64,000 bases of DNA from the NCBI RefSeq assembly GCF_040869045.1, contig NC_090323.1, forward strand, positions 173,684,083-173,748,082, in the 5' to 3' direction. The notes below the pieces were generated by a model that was given only the letters and a program-made list of their open reading frames with translations, made no database searches and had not been told where the DNA came from. The first letter of the stretch is position 1. The number at the start of each line of letters is the position of its first letter. Source of the DNA: Eurosta solidaginis. Lineage: Eukaryota; Arthropoda; Insecta; Diptera; Tephritidae. Position numbers and translations under genes: made by a program. Positions 33,501 to 44,219 of the stretch are shown piece by piece.

Positions 33501-36500
33501 GTACAAAAAGCTCCAAAATGTTGTCATTGCAGTTAAATTAATTATTCGAAAATTTTTTAGGTATAAAAAGCTTTTCCCAAATGCACATTTGTTTAAAGTA
33601 ATGGCTTAAACAGATACAATTCGTCACCTACTTGGTGGACAAGAAAGAAACTGACAACAGTGTTTTTCGTGTTTATTTAAATGATAAACGCCAGATGAGC
33701 AACGTATTAGACGTCGCATCCGTCATACTTTCCCAATTTTCTACTTTTGACAAACGTCAACCACGTGACATATGTTGCGCTCTATTTTTTGCAATTTTTC
33801 GTATGTGATTGTGAAAAATTGATATTTCAAATTAAGCAATGCTATAAGTCATCCTACTTTACTCCACATGGCCGGCGTCGTGACGGTAACGTTTTTTATC
33901 TTTTTAAGCCATAATTGTGTGGTCTACTCATTAAAAACATATGCCTTGTATTAGCCTTTTTACTTACTTCCAGTCCCATCATAGCGTATTTGAATAGAGG
34001 AACCAACAACTTTTGCAGTGCCACTCCTTATCTCTTTTTGGGAGCTTTAAAATATTAAAAGAATTCAGTATTAAGTACCTATAAACATAAGGGTGGTTCT
34101 TATAAATCAAATAAACGATTTACTTCAGCCTCAAATTGTTACGCCCAGGTCAGAAAACCTTATGAAATTCAAAGTTACAGTAACACATATATATTTTCGT
34201 CCCCATCGGCATTTCACTTTTCAAAATATTGAGTCCTCCTAGGGTAACCTCAATTTAAAATTCTGTAAAACACAAATAAACCGTTTCCACACGGTGCCGA
34301 AATTTATGTGTTATCGCCAACTATAACAATGTGCATGACGAAATATTGGCACACCTAAATAAAAACAACTCAAAAATCGCACTGTTCAGAAAACGCGAAA
34401 AACTGACTGCCTCTCCCACATGCGTCAATGCAATTTTTAATTTTTACGCAGCCTTTTTTTTTTTTTTTTTTGATTAGTGGATTGATTTAGGTACGTTTTC
34501 CCTCATTCTGAGAATATCAGCATTCACATTTTAGAGGATTGCCTTGAAGTAGAATCAACAATTTATTATTTTTTTGAATACTCGAATAAGTGAGGTTCTG
34601 TTCCACGCCCCTTAACCGTCTTCAATTAGGACCATAATTTATACTGCATATGGGGTATTCCATCCCATTTCGACCAATTTTGAACGCGACCCCTTTAGAA
34701 TTGGCTGAAAGTTTTTCTTCTTTTTCTAGCTTACGAAAGACGTTTTTCAGAATTTTTTCAAATTTTTTCATCCAACTCAAAAAAAGTTATGAATTTAAAA
34801 AAAAAAACACCGTTTTTGTATTCAAAATGCTATAACTTTTTCAAAAATTGACCGTTTGGGATCTTTTTTTTTTTTTAATTTGTTTTTAAATGTACTTTTC
34901 GGAAAAAATACAAAAAAATTAAAAAAAAATTTTTTTTAATTTTTCAGTTTTTCGAGATTTTTCGAATTTCGCCATTTTCTTTTTTTTTTCTCATAAAAAA
35001 CTTCAATCAATTCTGCAATCATCCCCACTAATCCCGGAGTGGGCCGATTTTTTTTTATATTTTTTTTTATTTAATTAAATTAAATTAAAAAAAAATTTTT
35101 AAAAAAAATCGGCCCACTCCGGGATTAGTGGGGATAATTGCAGAATTGTGGGCCGATTTTTTTTTTATATTTTTTTTAAATTTAATTTAATTAAATAAAA
35201 AAAAATATAAAAAAAATCGGCCCACTACGGGATTAGTGATTGCAGAATTGATTGAAGTTTTTTATGAGAAAAAAATGGCGAAATTCGAAAATCTCGAAAA
35301 AAACTTAAACAAAAAAATCCTAAACAGTAAATTTTTGAAAAAGTTATAGCATTATGAGAACAAAAACGGTGTTTTTTAAAAATTCATAACTTTTTTTGAG
35401 TTGGATGAAAAAATTTTAAAAAAATTCTGAAAAACGTCTTTCGTAAGCTAGAAAAAGAAGAAAAACTTTCAGTCAATTCTAAAGAGGTCGGGTTCAAAAT
35501 TGGTCGAAATCGGATGGAATTCCTCATATATTTTATCATGCTTTTTGAGACAGTTTTGATATTGGCTTCAAAACAAAAGACCTCAGACATAATGCAAGCA
35601 AAGCCCCTAGAGGGACACATTCGGTTAAAAACCACGAGTAACAGTGATACTATTAAGGATTTTTTTGAATAGGGTTTTATATGCTATCTGAGCAATAGTG
35701 TCCTTTATCTCTTTTTTATTTTTTTCTCTTTTACTATACTGCGATTTCAATACGAATATTTCAACTAATTTTCTTCTAAGACATAGCTGAATCTGGGGTT
35801 TGTGTCTTAAGCGATGCCGCTTCATAGAGAACAGAGAGATAAAGTAAATGTTAAAATTATTTGGCTACTATGCGACTTTTTTCATGAGCGTTGTCTTATG
35901 ATATGATCAGGATACCGCACTTAAGCATATGGACGCTCCACAATCAACATTTCATGTAGATGATTTCATGTAGATGCATTCAAAAAATGTATGGCAAGGC
36001 GAAATAAGTTTCAATTGCTAAATCGTAGATGCGTTTTATGCAATGCACGGTGAAATAAGTTTCAATTGCTAAGTCTAAAGCTCCTTTATATTGACTAACG
36101 CAACATGTTACTGTCATTCATAAGATTGCGTTGAACGCATCTATATGAAAGAAATTATTCTGACGCTGCCATTATTTTATTTGAGAATCAGTGAAGCCGT
36201 TTTGGCGATTTGTGGTAACAAAAATAATATACTTCTTTGTATAGAATCAGGATAGGCAAAAATGAACATAAGAAATCGCATCTCAAGGCCTCAGAGTTGT
36301 TTAGTAATGTTTAACCTAAAAATTTTTATTTTTTGGGAAAAATTATTTTTATCACCAAAAATGTTTAGACTGGCATATCTCCTGATAAAACAAAATACTT
36401 ACGAGGCATTTATTTGTGTGAAAGTCACATAAAGCGTATTGGCGTTAGGACCAGCAGTAAATTCAACTTGTTGGCAGCGGGCACCCAAATCGTTAGCGAA

Positions 36501-39500
36501 GGGATATCCAGAATACACATACCATTTACCAAGGTACTGGAAATAATTGAAAACAAAATCAAAAAAATGTATGTTTCAAATTATTTAATTGACTTGTATA
36601 ATATTGGCATAAACCTATTAAGGCAATTCACAATTAATTGCATATAAGGTGACCAAATTATACATTTGCATGCAAATGCTATAGATTCGTAACGACCTTA
36701 ATAAATCACCATAGCAACCATCAAAAGAAAAATACCTTGCATGACACGACCTAAATGAGACAAATGTCAGAGAATGGAAGATGTTGTTGTTGTTGTAGCG
36801 ATAAAGACACTCCCCAAAGCACCGTTACGGTACCAACCCGACCCTCTCGGGAACGATTTAATATTAAAACATTGAACCTTCATTGAGATCATTGGTTACC
36901 GAACCATTGCAATTCAAAAGCAATGTGTTCTTATCATTCCACTCCCAAAGTTTTTGGCAAGTGCATTTGCATGTATTTCGTTGTTGCATTGCATATGGTA
37001 TGCACCTGATCGTGAACTGCCCTAACTTATTATTATTGCATTTAATACTCACCGCTTTTGTACTGAAGTTTTCCATAGGTTCTACTTTCGGACATTCGCC
37101 TTCTCTGGAAACTTGGCCTGCCACCAAATTTGACGAGGTCAAGAAAACTAGAAGTGATAGATAGGCGCTGCCAAAAAAAAACAAGAAATATAACAAATAA
37201 TGAGTGACACTTTTAATAAAAAAAATTTTATGCAGCAAAAGATTTGATATTTAAACAACTATGTGGAGTCTCACATTTCTGAACAATTTTTTCTTGCAGA
37301 GTTCTTGAAACGTGACCGTTAGGGCTGTTTAAAGGTTAAAACAATACTACAATGGTGCATTTTTCATCGGGGTCATACTAAATCGTTTCCGAAATCGTGC
37401 CAATTTTGGGAACATACTGAATCAATATCCGGCATAGAGTAGTCCTGCGCTAAACAGTCAAAATTTACAAAAAAAAAAAATGTTGTACATTACTTGAGAG
37501 GGGATCGAAATGGAACTTGATTTACTCTACCAGCCCATGCCAGAATGTACAGAAATCTATAACGGGGACGCGAAAATTTGCCAAAATATAGAAAAAATGC
37601 ATCAAATTTTTGGTTCAAACAGCCGCAAATCGAAAACAAATCACTTGATTGAAATATTTCATTCTTACTATGCACCTTTGAAATATCTACTTTCGTTCTG
37701 CTTAAAAAAAAAGGTTGATTTCTTTCGAGAATAGGCAAAATTGTTTAAACAGGTACGAAATGGGTGAAATTAAACTTGATTTGCTTTGTGTAATTTTTAA
37801 TAAGACTGTGAATGCCAGTGATTGCGACGCAAAGTGCCATGTCTTCATATATAACATTGCCCTAAATATAGAAATCACATAAATCTTTAATTCGAAACTG
37901 ACACAAAGAACAGAATATGTAATAATAAAAGTTTAAAGAACTCCCACGAAAATTTTTAATCAGAACTTCTATTACCTTATGGAGCTTGTAGCCATATTAG
38001 TATAAAAGCTGTTTTATGGAAAGACTGTTAAGTTTGAAAGAAAAATCGCTTTTTGCGTGCTTCACACTTGCTTTGATATTTTTATAAAAAATATGTGTCA
38101 TAAAAGTACATATTCATAAACGTCTTAGAAGCTCTAACTAAAAATTTGAAGTTTGCATGGCAGTTTTCAAACTTTGATTGAACCTTCCAGTCTAAAAAAG
38201 TATCCATTTGGGTTTTTTGCATCTTTTTATACACTCACAAATGCATCCAAATGGCAACCCTGCTAGTAAGCTAGCAAAATATTGCCGCTGCACTAAATAA
38301 ATAAATAAATACATAAATAAATGTAAGGCGCGATAACCTGCGAAGAGATTTTTGACCGAGCTTCTCTTCGTCGTGCTCCTTTTAGTTTTCTCTACAAATT
38401 GGCGGGATGGGACCTTCTTGTTAAATGTTGATTCCGAAAATCATCTGCAAGGCAGATGAGTTTTCACTAAGAAGCTTTTCATGGCAGAAATACACTCGGA
38501 GTGCTTTCCGAGTGGCGACCCGGCTTTGAAAAATTTCCATCTAATTGAAAAAAACTTGTTTCTAAAATTTTGATGTTGCTTTGCCCGAGCGTGAACCCAG
38601 GATCTTCGGTGTGGTAAGCGGAGCACGCTACCATCACACTACGGCTGTACTAAATTGGTACATGATTAAGCAGCGCGACATTTATTTTTGAAAAGGTGTT
38701 TTATCAGAATTAATATTTACAAGATGTGAAACTAAACTGGACCAGACATCTATCTGAATCTATCTGACTCGTTGAGATGAGGACTGCCAAGGTATAAGTA
38801 CATTTAGGTTAGGTTGAAGGGGCGGTCTTACCTGAACATATATGACATATATTTTAATTTTCTCCGTAAGGGAATTTTAAAAAACTTCATAATGATAATC
38901 TTTCAAAAAATTTAAGCTATGACCAGGGCCGTAGAGAGAAAATCCGGGCCCGGGACTAAACAATTTACGGGCCCCCTATAAAAAATCCACTAATACATTT
39001 GATTAATTTGAATTAATTATGTCTCATTCATGAATCATTATTAATGGATTACATCAAAAAAAATTTGCTACATCAAGTAAATGATTTTTGGACTAAGAGT
39101 TGAAAATAAAATTAACACAGAATATTTACTAAGTATTTATACTATTTTATTGTAACGTAGAAATAAAATTCTCTTAACAGCCACATATTGTTTCAAGTAA
39201 TCTTTTCTAGTTATTTGGTAACATTTTAATACATTTCTGATAAATTTAATGATGATTATAAATTTTAATTATTCAATATAGAAGGTTCGGATATGAACAA
39301 GTGGCTCTTGCTTTTTCGCTGCAAAATTGTTTATAATAACATCAAGATTTAACTGGCCTGCCAAAACGGATTCAAAACGAAGCTTAGCAAGTCTTGAAAC
39401 TCGCTCTGGAGATGAACACGATCGCTGAAAGTTTTTGATCCTTGAAAGGACGCTGAAGGAACGTTCTGCACTAGCTACAGGGACAGGTATAGTGCAAAAG

Positions 39501-42500
39501 ATACGTAAAGCAACACAAATGTTGGGGAAAATTTTATACAGATTTTCAACATAGACGGCATTTAGCAGTTCCAATGGTGACCGACCTTTATCACAATTTG
39601 CTTCGTAGATGTGTTTCAAGTGAATTATTTCGCATTCTAAGCTTTGAGAAATATCCGACTTGTATTTTGCGATAAATTTTGCTGCGCTCGCCCGAACCGT
39701 AGTTTCATCCATGTCTACAAATTGCCACAAAAAGGAAAACGTCTCCCTCATTTCTCATAGCTGCAAATAGTTCAGTAATGCCAGTGATTACCGAATCAAC
39801 GATGACCAGGAATGTATTGTTTTTAAAATGAGAATCTGAATCATCCGTAATCATCTCATTTAAATTATCTTCAGAACGCCTCTTGGGCTTTCTCTTTCGA
39901 ATGTCCGGAAACTTTGGCGAGATGTTCAATTGAATAGCAACTGTTTTGCATTCGTTTAAAGTTGTTTCCCATTAGTTCCTGATCAACTAATCACTGATAA
40001 ACAAATCAGCTAATAAGGCATCTACTTCGATGTCGCATCTCAACATCTATGGTGGCGTCTCTAGTTTGGAAGACCACGTTTCTTTCATTAATGGTAGCCA
40101 GCATTTTGAACCAAATTGAGGACAGCAAGATACATTGGAAATTGTTAATGTACTTGAAAATGCCGATAACATCTCCGTATGTTTGCGCAGTCAAATTTGG
40201 CTTTTGTCTGAAAGACTATGAAGAGAGCTCGGTACATTTTTTATAAGGATGTCCCATCGTTGTGGACTGCTGCTGAAAATATTAAAACAGTTTTATACAA
40301 CTCCGAAGAAAGTAATTGCAGCCGTACAACATTCTGCAGCATCAAGACCACATAAATTCAAACTGTGGGTTGCACAAGGCGAGTAATCAGCATTCGAGTT
40401 TTTGTCGAGAATGTGACGTAGTGCTCTGTTGTAAGCTCCTTTCATATTGGCGCCGTTATCGTACCCGTGTGCACGACAAATTAAATCAGTGATTTCGTGG
40501 TTGCAATTCACGAAAGCCAAAAACCGTTCTTGAATTGTAAAATAGCATCAACGATAATAGCAAAATACTTGGCTTTCTTGCCTTGAACTAATATAGTTTC
40601 CCTCACGTGTTTTGCACAAATTTCTATAAACTAGTTCTGAATGTCTGGGGAAAGATAGTGAACTTATAAACGTGTGTGCTGCTGTTGTGAAATCCTGGTA
40701 TTGTTGAAAGACTTTTTCAAGATGAACCTTCATCAGTGTCACCACGAAAACTTTACGATTTCCGAATATCAATATTCGTTGCTTTTGAAATTTGGCTTAA
40801 AATTTCCACATGGAACAACTTAAGACTCTCCAGAATTAAAAAAAATTTCTTAGTACCTCTAAATCGCGGGCCTCCTGAGAAACCCCGGTCACGGGTGGAA
40901 TCCCCCAACCTCCCCCCCCTCTCGGCGGACCTGGCTATGATACAGAATAGCGATAAAAAACATTCAGTGTTATATTAAAACAACTACAGGTACTTAAGTA
41001 TTATCAAAACACAAACGAAAATCCGTGCAATTTACTATATATTGGCATATCGTGCGACTTTTAAGTTGCAGTTAAGAAAATTGGTTTCACGATGGCATAA
41101 AAAAGTTCACGATGTGCTTTGTCGCTTTCATTTTTATACAAAAGTAAGAGGAGAAAGAGGTTTTGCAAATTGCAAAAACAACAGCTTGAATTATAAGTAC
41201 TATTTTAAAAGTATTTTGTTGTTGGCATACACAATCTCGCCAAACAAAAAACCAAAAACTGCTTGAAGTTGCTTTTTTAAAGCTTTGCAGTTCCAAAAAA
41301 AAATAAAAAAATTTCTGAAAAATTACGCCCAGTATTCATTTTTCTTACTTATTAAAAACTTTGATTTGATCAGTCACGCAAATTTCTTATTCGATACGAC
41401 ATTTCCGAAGAAATAATCGCCGAAGATATCGACGTTGTTCCGAATTCTTATCAGCTTTCGGGAAGAACTGTTCCCCCAAAGCGAAATAAAATTTAGATAC
41501 ACAAGCGGCATAACATTTGGAAATTATTTCGATAGGAATAAATGTTACTAAAACGATAAGTCTCGAGAAAGAAAGAACTGCAGAAAGAATATATGAAGTC
41601 ATTTAAGTGTCAAAGAGAGATACCTTCGCCAATGTCTTGTCAAAGCTTCCTCTTAAGCGCCTCTGCGAAGCCAAGTAAACCAAAAACGCAAATGACTTCG
41701 TGTCCCATAAATGGAAGTGTAAAAGTATGTTCCTGCGAATGCATAGACTAGAGGCAAATTTTGGGTTTTGCTTAACATTTCAAATATTTGCAAAAAATCT
41801 GTATCATTCACCAAATAAATGATTGAAATAAAGGGAAATTCAAAACGTTACAGTTAACTATCGCCCAAATATCTGCTAGGAGGCCAAAATTCTAGTAAAA
41901 TATTTTTGAAATGGGTTGATATCGCCTTAGTAACTGCAAAACGTATCGATTTAGTTACTTTTTGGTGATAGACGATAAAATGATCTAATAATTCCTGGCA
42001 GGGAAACTTTGAAAAGGCATACATAGGTTAGGTGAGGTTTAAGTGGCTTCAACCGGAATCGGAGCAGCACACCTAGGCCTTTATAGGCCCATTGTGAAAC
42101 AACACGTATTTGTTCCTAAACTCTCCTAATCACACCACTTCGTTGAGTTTGTGAAGCTAACTAAGCGTCGTGTATTGACCTCAGCTATGTCAGTCAGATC
42201 TACGAAAAACATCTTGCCCATAAAATGTTGCCTTCTTGTACCGAGCGCTGGACATTTGCAGAGTAGATACCTAACAGTTTCAGGCTCTTCTTTGCTGCCG
42301 CAGCTTCTACAATAGTTATTAAATGGAGTGCCAATCCTTTACGCATGCTCTCCAATGCAACGTGACCAGTGAAAAAACCTACAACTAAGGAAAAATCCCA
42401 CTTACGAAGGGTTAGAAGCTCTTGCGATCTCTTCTCATTCCATTCCGGCCGGCCATGTGAGTTTTGCCGTGTGGCATCTGTCATGATGCTTCATACTTAC

Positions 42501-43076
42501 ATACATACATATATATGTTTTCCAACCGACTGCAGAAATAAAATACCGATTTGATAATGTGGCCGAATCGATCCGCTTGATATTCTGTTTGAGTGTGAAC
42601 GCATTGAATGTAGCCAGTAGCCTAACAGTAGGTACTGCAAATTATAAATCAGGTTCATCGGGCTCAATTAGATTACGTTAGGTCGAACTGGGTGGTCCGC
42701 GAGAACATCTATTGACTTAATGAGTCCCAAGTGTTACCATAGGGTTTGTTTAAGGAAAATTGAAAAACCTATTCAAAAACAAAAGCTTTCTTAAAAGATA
42801 ACTCTGCCTTTTTGGTAAAGCTTTCTAGGACGTATGCCACTAGCTGCTCCTAGATATATCTAGGATCTATGCCATTCCTAGATATAATTTAAATACAGGA
42901 GAAATTCAAAAGCAGGATGTATATGTTTATCTAAATTCATACCAAAAACACCTGTCGTTTACTTATATATCGATTTGACTCTTAAAATATCTTTTAATTT
43001 ACAACACAATTTTTCAATAAATCTAAAAGGATAACATTAATTTAGTTACTTACATAGTAAACTGTGGCTTCAGCAT
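30551..43076 (-). CDS. Secreted lipocalin (apolipoprotein D / Lazarillo-like), six exons
   Basis: Predicted small hydrophobic-ligand carrier, exported from the cell. Coding exons on the minus strand: 43054-43076, 37053-37167, 36403-36536, 33968-34044, 31529-31624 and 30551-30681. All have GT/AG sites, mostly GTAAGT donors, and phases 2, 0, 2, 1, 1 join without a stop to 191 aa plus TAA. Residues 1-25 form a signal peptide. All three lipocalin signatures are present: GKW (49-51) after CPKVEPMENF, DYENFSVIYNC (130-140), and Arg in LWIRTR (152-156). Four cysteines (33, 67, 140, 190) fit the two insect lipocalin disulfides. Five N-glycosylation sequons occur (41, 89, 133, 139, 142). Introns 1, 3, 4 and 5 carry mobile DNA. 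The 23-nt first exon is the least certain part; starting instead at 37238 would read through a T-rich acceptor tract. Exons 2-6 are very secure. Confidence 0.9.
30904..31244 (-). mobile_element. tRNA-derived SINE, family A, copy 3 (in lipocalin intron 5)
   Basis: Same body and head as the other copies. The 3' tail is replaced by short TAAGGCAC repeats, and no clear target duplication is seen, so it is older or rearranged. Its minus strand matches the direction of the host gene. Confidence 0.82.
31747..32665 (+). mobile_element. Full-length short DINE-like element without minisatellite (lipocalin intron 4)
   Basis: Begins TTTTATACCCAGCTGTACTT and ends GTACAGCTGGGTATGTAATG, then the hairpin GTTCGGCTTCACCCGAAC and a T-rich terminus. 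The ends share the inverted ATACCCAGCTGTAC. Inside is a GTCCGTCCGTCCGTCC run, then conserved segments (AACACGATAACTTGA, CACGCCCACTTTTTATATAA). It has no 130-bp units. It lies opposite to the direction of the host gene. Confidence 0.75.
33000..33290 (+). repeat. ~115-bp tandem repeat, 2.5 units (lipocalin intron 4)
   Basis: Units share TTCCAAATATGA, ATCGGACYACAAA, CGATTTTT, ATATYTCGATC and TGCGCCACCTA, spaced about 115 bp (33061 and 33178 onward), with a partial first unit before 33060. A TATG/TGTA microsatellite sits between units 2 and 3. Confidence 0.7.
34647..35529. repeat. 883-bp palindrome (foldback-like element) in lipocalin intron 3
   Basis: Left arm features such as CGACCAATTTTGAACGCGAC, AGCTTACGAAAGACGTTTTT and TTATGAATTT recur reverse-complemented in the right arm to about 35529. 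The centre near 35088 holds nested smaller inversions of CACTAATCCCGGAGTGGGCC and long A/T tracts. No coding sequence is seen. No target duplication was confirmed. In the lipocalin pre-mRNA it would form a hairpin with ~400-bp arms. Confidence 0.85.
35530..36402. other. Lipocalin intron 3, remaining part
   Basis: No gene recognised. GAAATAAGTTTCAATTGCTAA stands twice (36001 and 36052), about 50 bp apart. The ~24-nt motif shared with 147-170 is at 35817-35840. Confidence 0.5.
36783..36860. repeat. Repeat fragment in lipocalin intron 2
   Basis: TGTTGTTGTTGTAGCGATAA, GACACTCCCCAAAG and CCGACCCTCTCGGGAACGAT form a block that looks like an internally deleted dispersed repeat, including a CCCGACCCTCTCGGG hairpin. 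Family not named. Confidence 0.4.
37239..38288. other. Lipocalin intron 1, first part, no gene seen
   Basis: AT-rich intron sequence without recognisable genes. Short reading frames here show no family features. Confidence 0.5.
38299..38643 (-). mobile_element. tRNA-derived SINE, family A, copy 4, diverged (lipocalin intron 1)
   Basis: Flanked by GCTGCACTAAAT (38288-38298 region) and GCTGTACTAAAT (38644-38655), an 11/12 duplication. It retains the AAATAAATAAATACATAAAT tail and body blocks but has small deletions (for example around GAGCTTCTCTTCGTCG). The most decayed of the five copies. Confidence 0.82.
38934..40933 (-). mobile_element. hAT transposon with broken transposase (lipocalin intron 1)
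   Basis: 2,000 bp with inverted ends CAGGGCCGTAGAGAG and (complement) CAGGTCCGCCGAGAG, flanked by the 8-bp duplication GCTATGAC / GCTATGAT. It contains G/C-rich subterminal GGGCCC blocks and a minus-strand transposase relic. It lies in the same direction as the host gene. Confidence 0.85.
39269..40772 (-). pseudogene. hAT transposase relic (ZMYM1-like type)
   Basis: Pieces on the minus strand in order: KHVRETILVQGKKAKYFAII plus VDA (40600-40520, first catalytic Asp region), CRAHGYDNGANMKGAYNRAL and YSPCATHSLNLCGLDAAECC (40470-40293), then a C-terminal segment 39751-39269 with the hAT dimerisation core LRIFCTIPVPVASAERSFSV. Frameshifts and deletions separate these. The N-terminal zinc finger part is very poor. 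No functional protein is possible. Confidence 0.82.
40942..42029. other. Lipocalin intron 1, middle part, no gene seen
   Basis: Non-coding, AT-rich. Short frames (for example at 41087-41296 and 41387-41602 on the minus strand) lack any recognisable domain or codon pattern. Confidence 0.5.
42030..42490 (-). mobile_element. 3' tail of an I/LOA-like non-LTR element
   Basis: The minus strand encodes a degraded C-terminal end (VGFFTGHVALESMRKGLALH) like the region after RNase H, followed by a 3' untranslated part matching 59460-59800 in layout (GCCGCAGCTTCTACAATAGT versus TTGCAGCTCCTTCAGTAATC). Only the tail is present, as expected from 5' truncation. Confidence 0.65.
42670..42890 (-). mobile_element. 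3' end of a second I/LOA-like element
   Basis: TTAGGTCGAACTGGGTGGTC, TGAAAAACCTATTCAAAAAC and ACTAGCTGCTCCTAGAT match the 3' end of the element at 5040-5240 on the same strand. The lineage is therefore present at least twice here. Confidence 0.65.
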
Positions 43077-43144
43077 TTCGTATAGTATTATCTTGAAAAT
43101 CACAAAGATCAAATATCACTTACGTCTTCGACACTAAAAATGAC

Positions 43145-43177
43145 AATGTGATATTAAAATTTTTCACACCTTTTATA
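43145..43177 (-). promoter_or_regulatory. Core promoter of the lipocalin gene
   Basis: TATAAAAG at 43170-43177 (minus strand) and an initiator-like TCACATT at 43145-43151. The TATA start to initiator A is 28 bp, the canonical distance, and the 5' untranslated region to the ATG would be about 73 nt. This supports the short first exon. Confidence 0.7.
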
Positions 43178-43179
43178 CT

Positions 43180-44100
43180 TGACTCTCTGCCGATTTTTGC
43201 AACGAAACTTCTTCACACATACAAAACACATTATATATATTCAAATAAATAAACAAAAACAGTTAGTAATCTAAGTTCGGCTAACATTGTACATACCCTA
43301 CACAAAATATGGGAGACAATCACGCAAAGCGTCCGTTTTCACCATCTTCAATTAGTCACTTGTGTAAACAAATGTCACCCGTTTGGCCAGTTTTCATGTA
43401 TTCACGCTGTGGTCACCCTATGTTGGGAAAACATTAATGTCAAATGACGATATCTGATAGCCTGCTATCCTCCAGATAAAATCAAACTTAACTGGAGATG
43501 GTAAAAACGGCTATCTCCGAACTGGTGTAAATCAGATACACAGCGGGACAGTTGGTAGCTATATTTTCAACAAAGCTGAAGTCTGAGCGACATCTACATT
43601 TGCGGGTAAAAAAAACGCTTTTCATCACTTAGATAATGTTAAACAGAGTCACCTAGCTGCAAATATTGAAAACTCGCGGCAGAGTAAATAACTGGCTACA
43701 AAACGGGTTGTTCTGAATAGTGGAGACACGTACCTCTTCTAGTCATAGTGTATAACCTAGAGCTGAATTGGTTGCGCTGAATAGTGGACACACACCCTTT
43801 TCGGTCATGCAAGTGGAGAATAGTGTAGAGAGAAAAGGGAGAGACACATTTCCAGTTGCGACTGAGTATAATGCATACTGAAATTTAGCAGTACTAATTT
43901 TGTGCGCAACAATTTCATAAGTATCGATAAAGTTACACACTAAGCAATCCATAGAAAGTTTAAGTGTATATAAAAAAAACACAGCTAATAAAAGTTTGTG
44001 ACTATTTCAGAACCACTGATTTCGCCTTTTGAACGCTTCCTTAACTAATTCAATCGTAAGTGGTTTTGAAAAAGTCACAGCCTTTAATTAATTTATTTAA
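43180..44100. other. Upstream region of the lipocalin gene, no gene seen
   Basis: Non-coding. A ~60-bp imperfect doublet (CTGAATAGTGGAGACACGTA at 43713 and CTGAATAGTGGACACACACC at 43771) lies within it. May hold lipocalin regulatory DNA. Confidence 0.5.
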
Positions 44101-44107
44101 ATATATA

Positions 44108-44219
44108 TGATGTATATTGGAACGAAAATCGACACTGACGATGGCACAACGCCGAAACCGGTTTGTCTCAAAACCAAATTTGACAAGGGATGACGGAAAA
44201 TCGTTCCAATATACATCAT
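44108..44219 (+). ncRNA. Candidate small hammerhead ribozyme (Penelope-associated type)
   Basis: Core CTGACGA at 44135-44141 and GAAA at 44154-44157, joined by stem II (GGC, loop ACAAC, GCC). The four bases before the core (GACA, 44131-44134) pair with TGTC at 44164-44167 as stem I. Between GAAA and stem I lies CCGGTT, so stem III would be the palindromic ACC/GGT with cleavage after the second T (44163). Such a loopless stem III is known from small hammerhead variants linked to Penelope-like elements, which act as dimers. One extra T (44142) between the core and stem II is unusual. An 18-bp inverted repeat TGATGTATATTGGAACGA encloses the motif (44108-44125 and 44202-44219). No Penelope RT is nearby, so this would be a solo relic. 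Confidence 0.55.

Noticed and set aside
37164..37238. Alternative lipocalin start at 37238
   Set aside because: It would read through a T-rich tract ending in GGCAG, a good splice acceptor. A separate upstream exon at 43054-43076 with matching phase, GTAAGT donor and a TATA promoter explains the N-terminus better.
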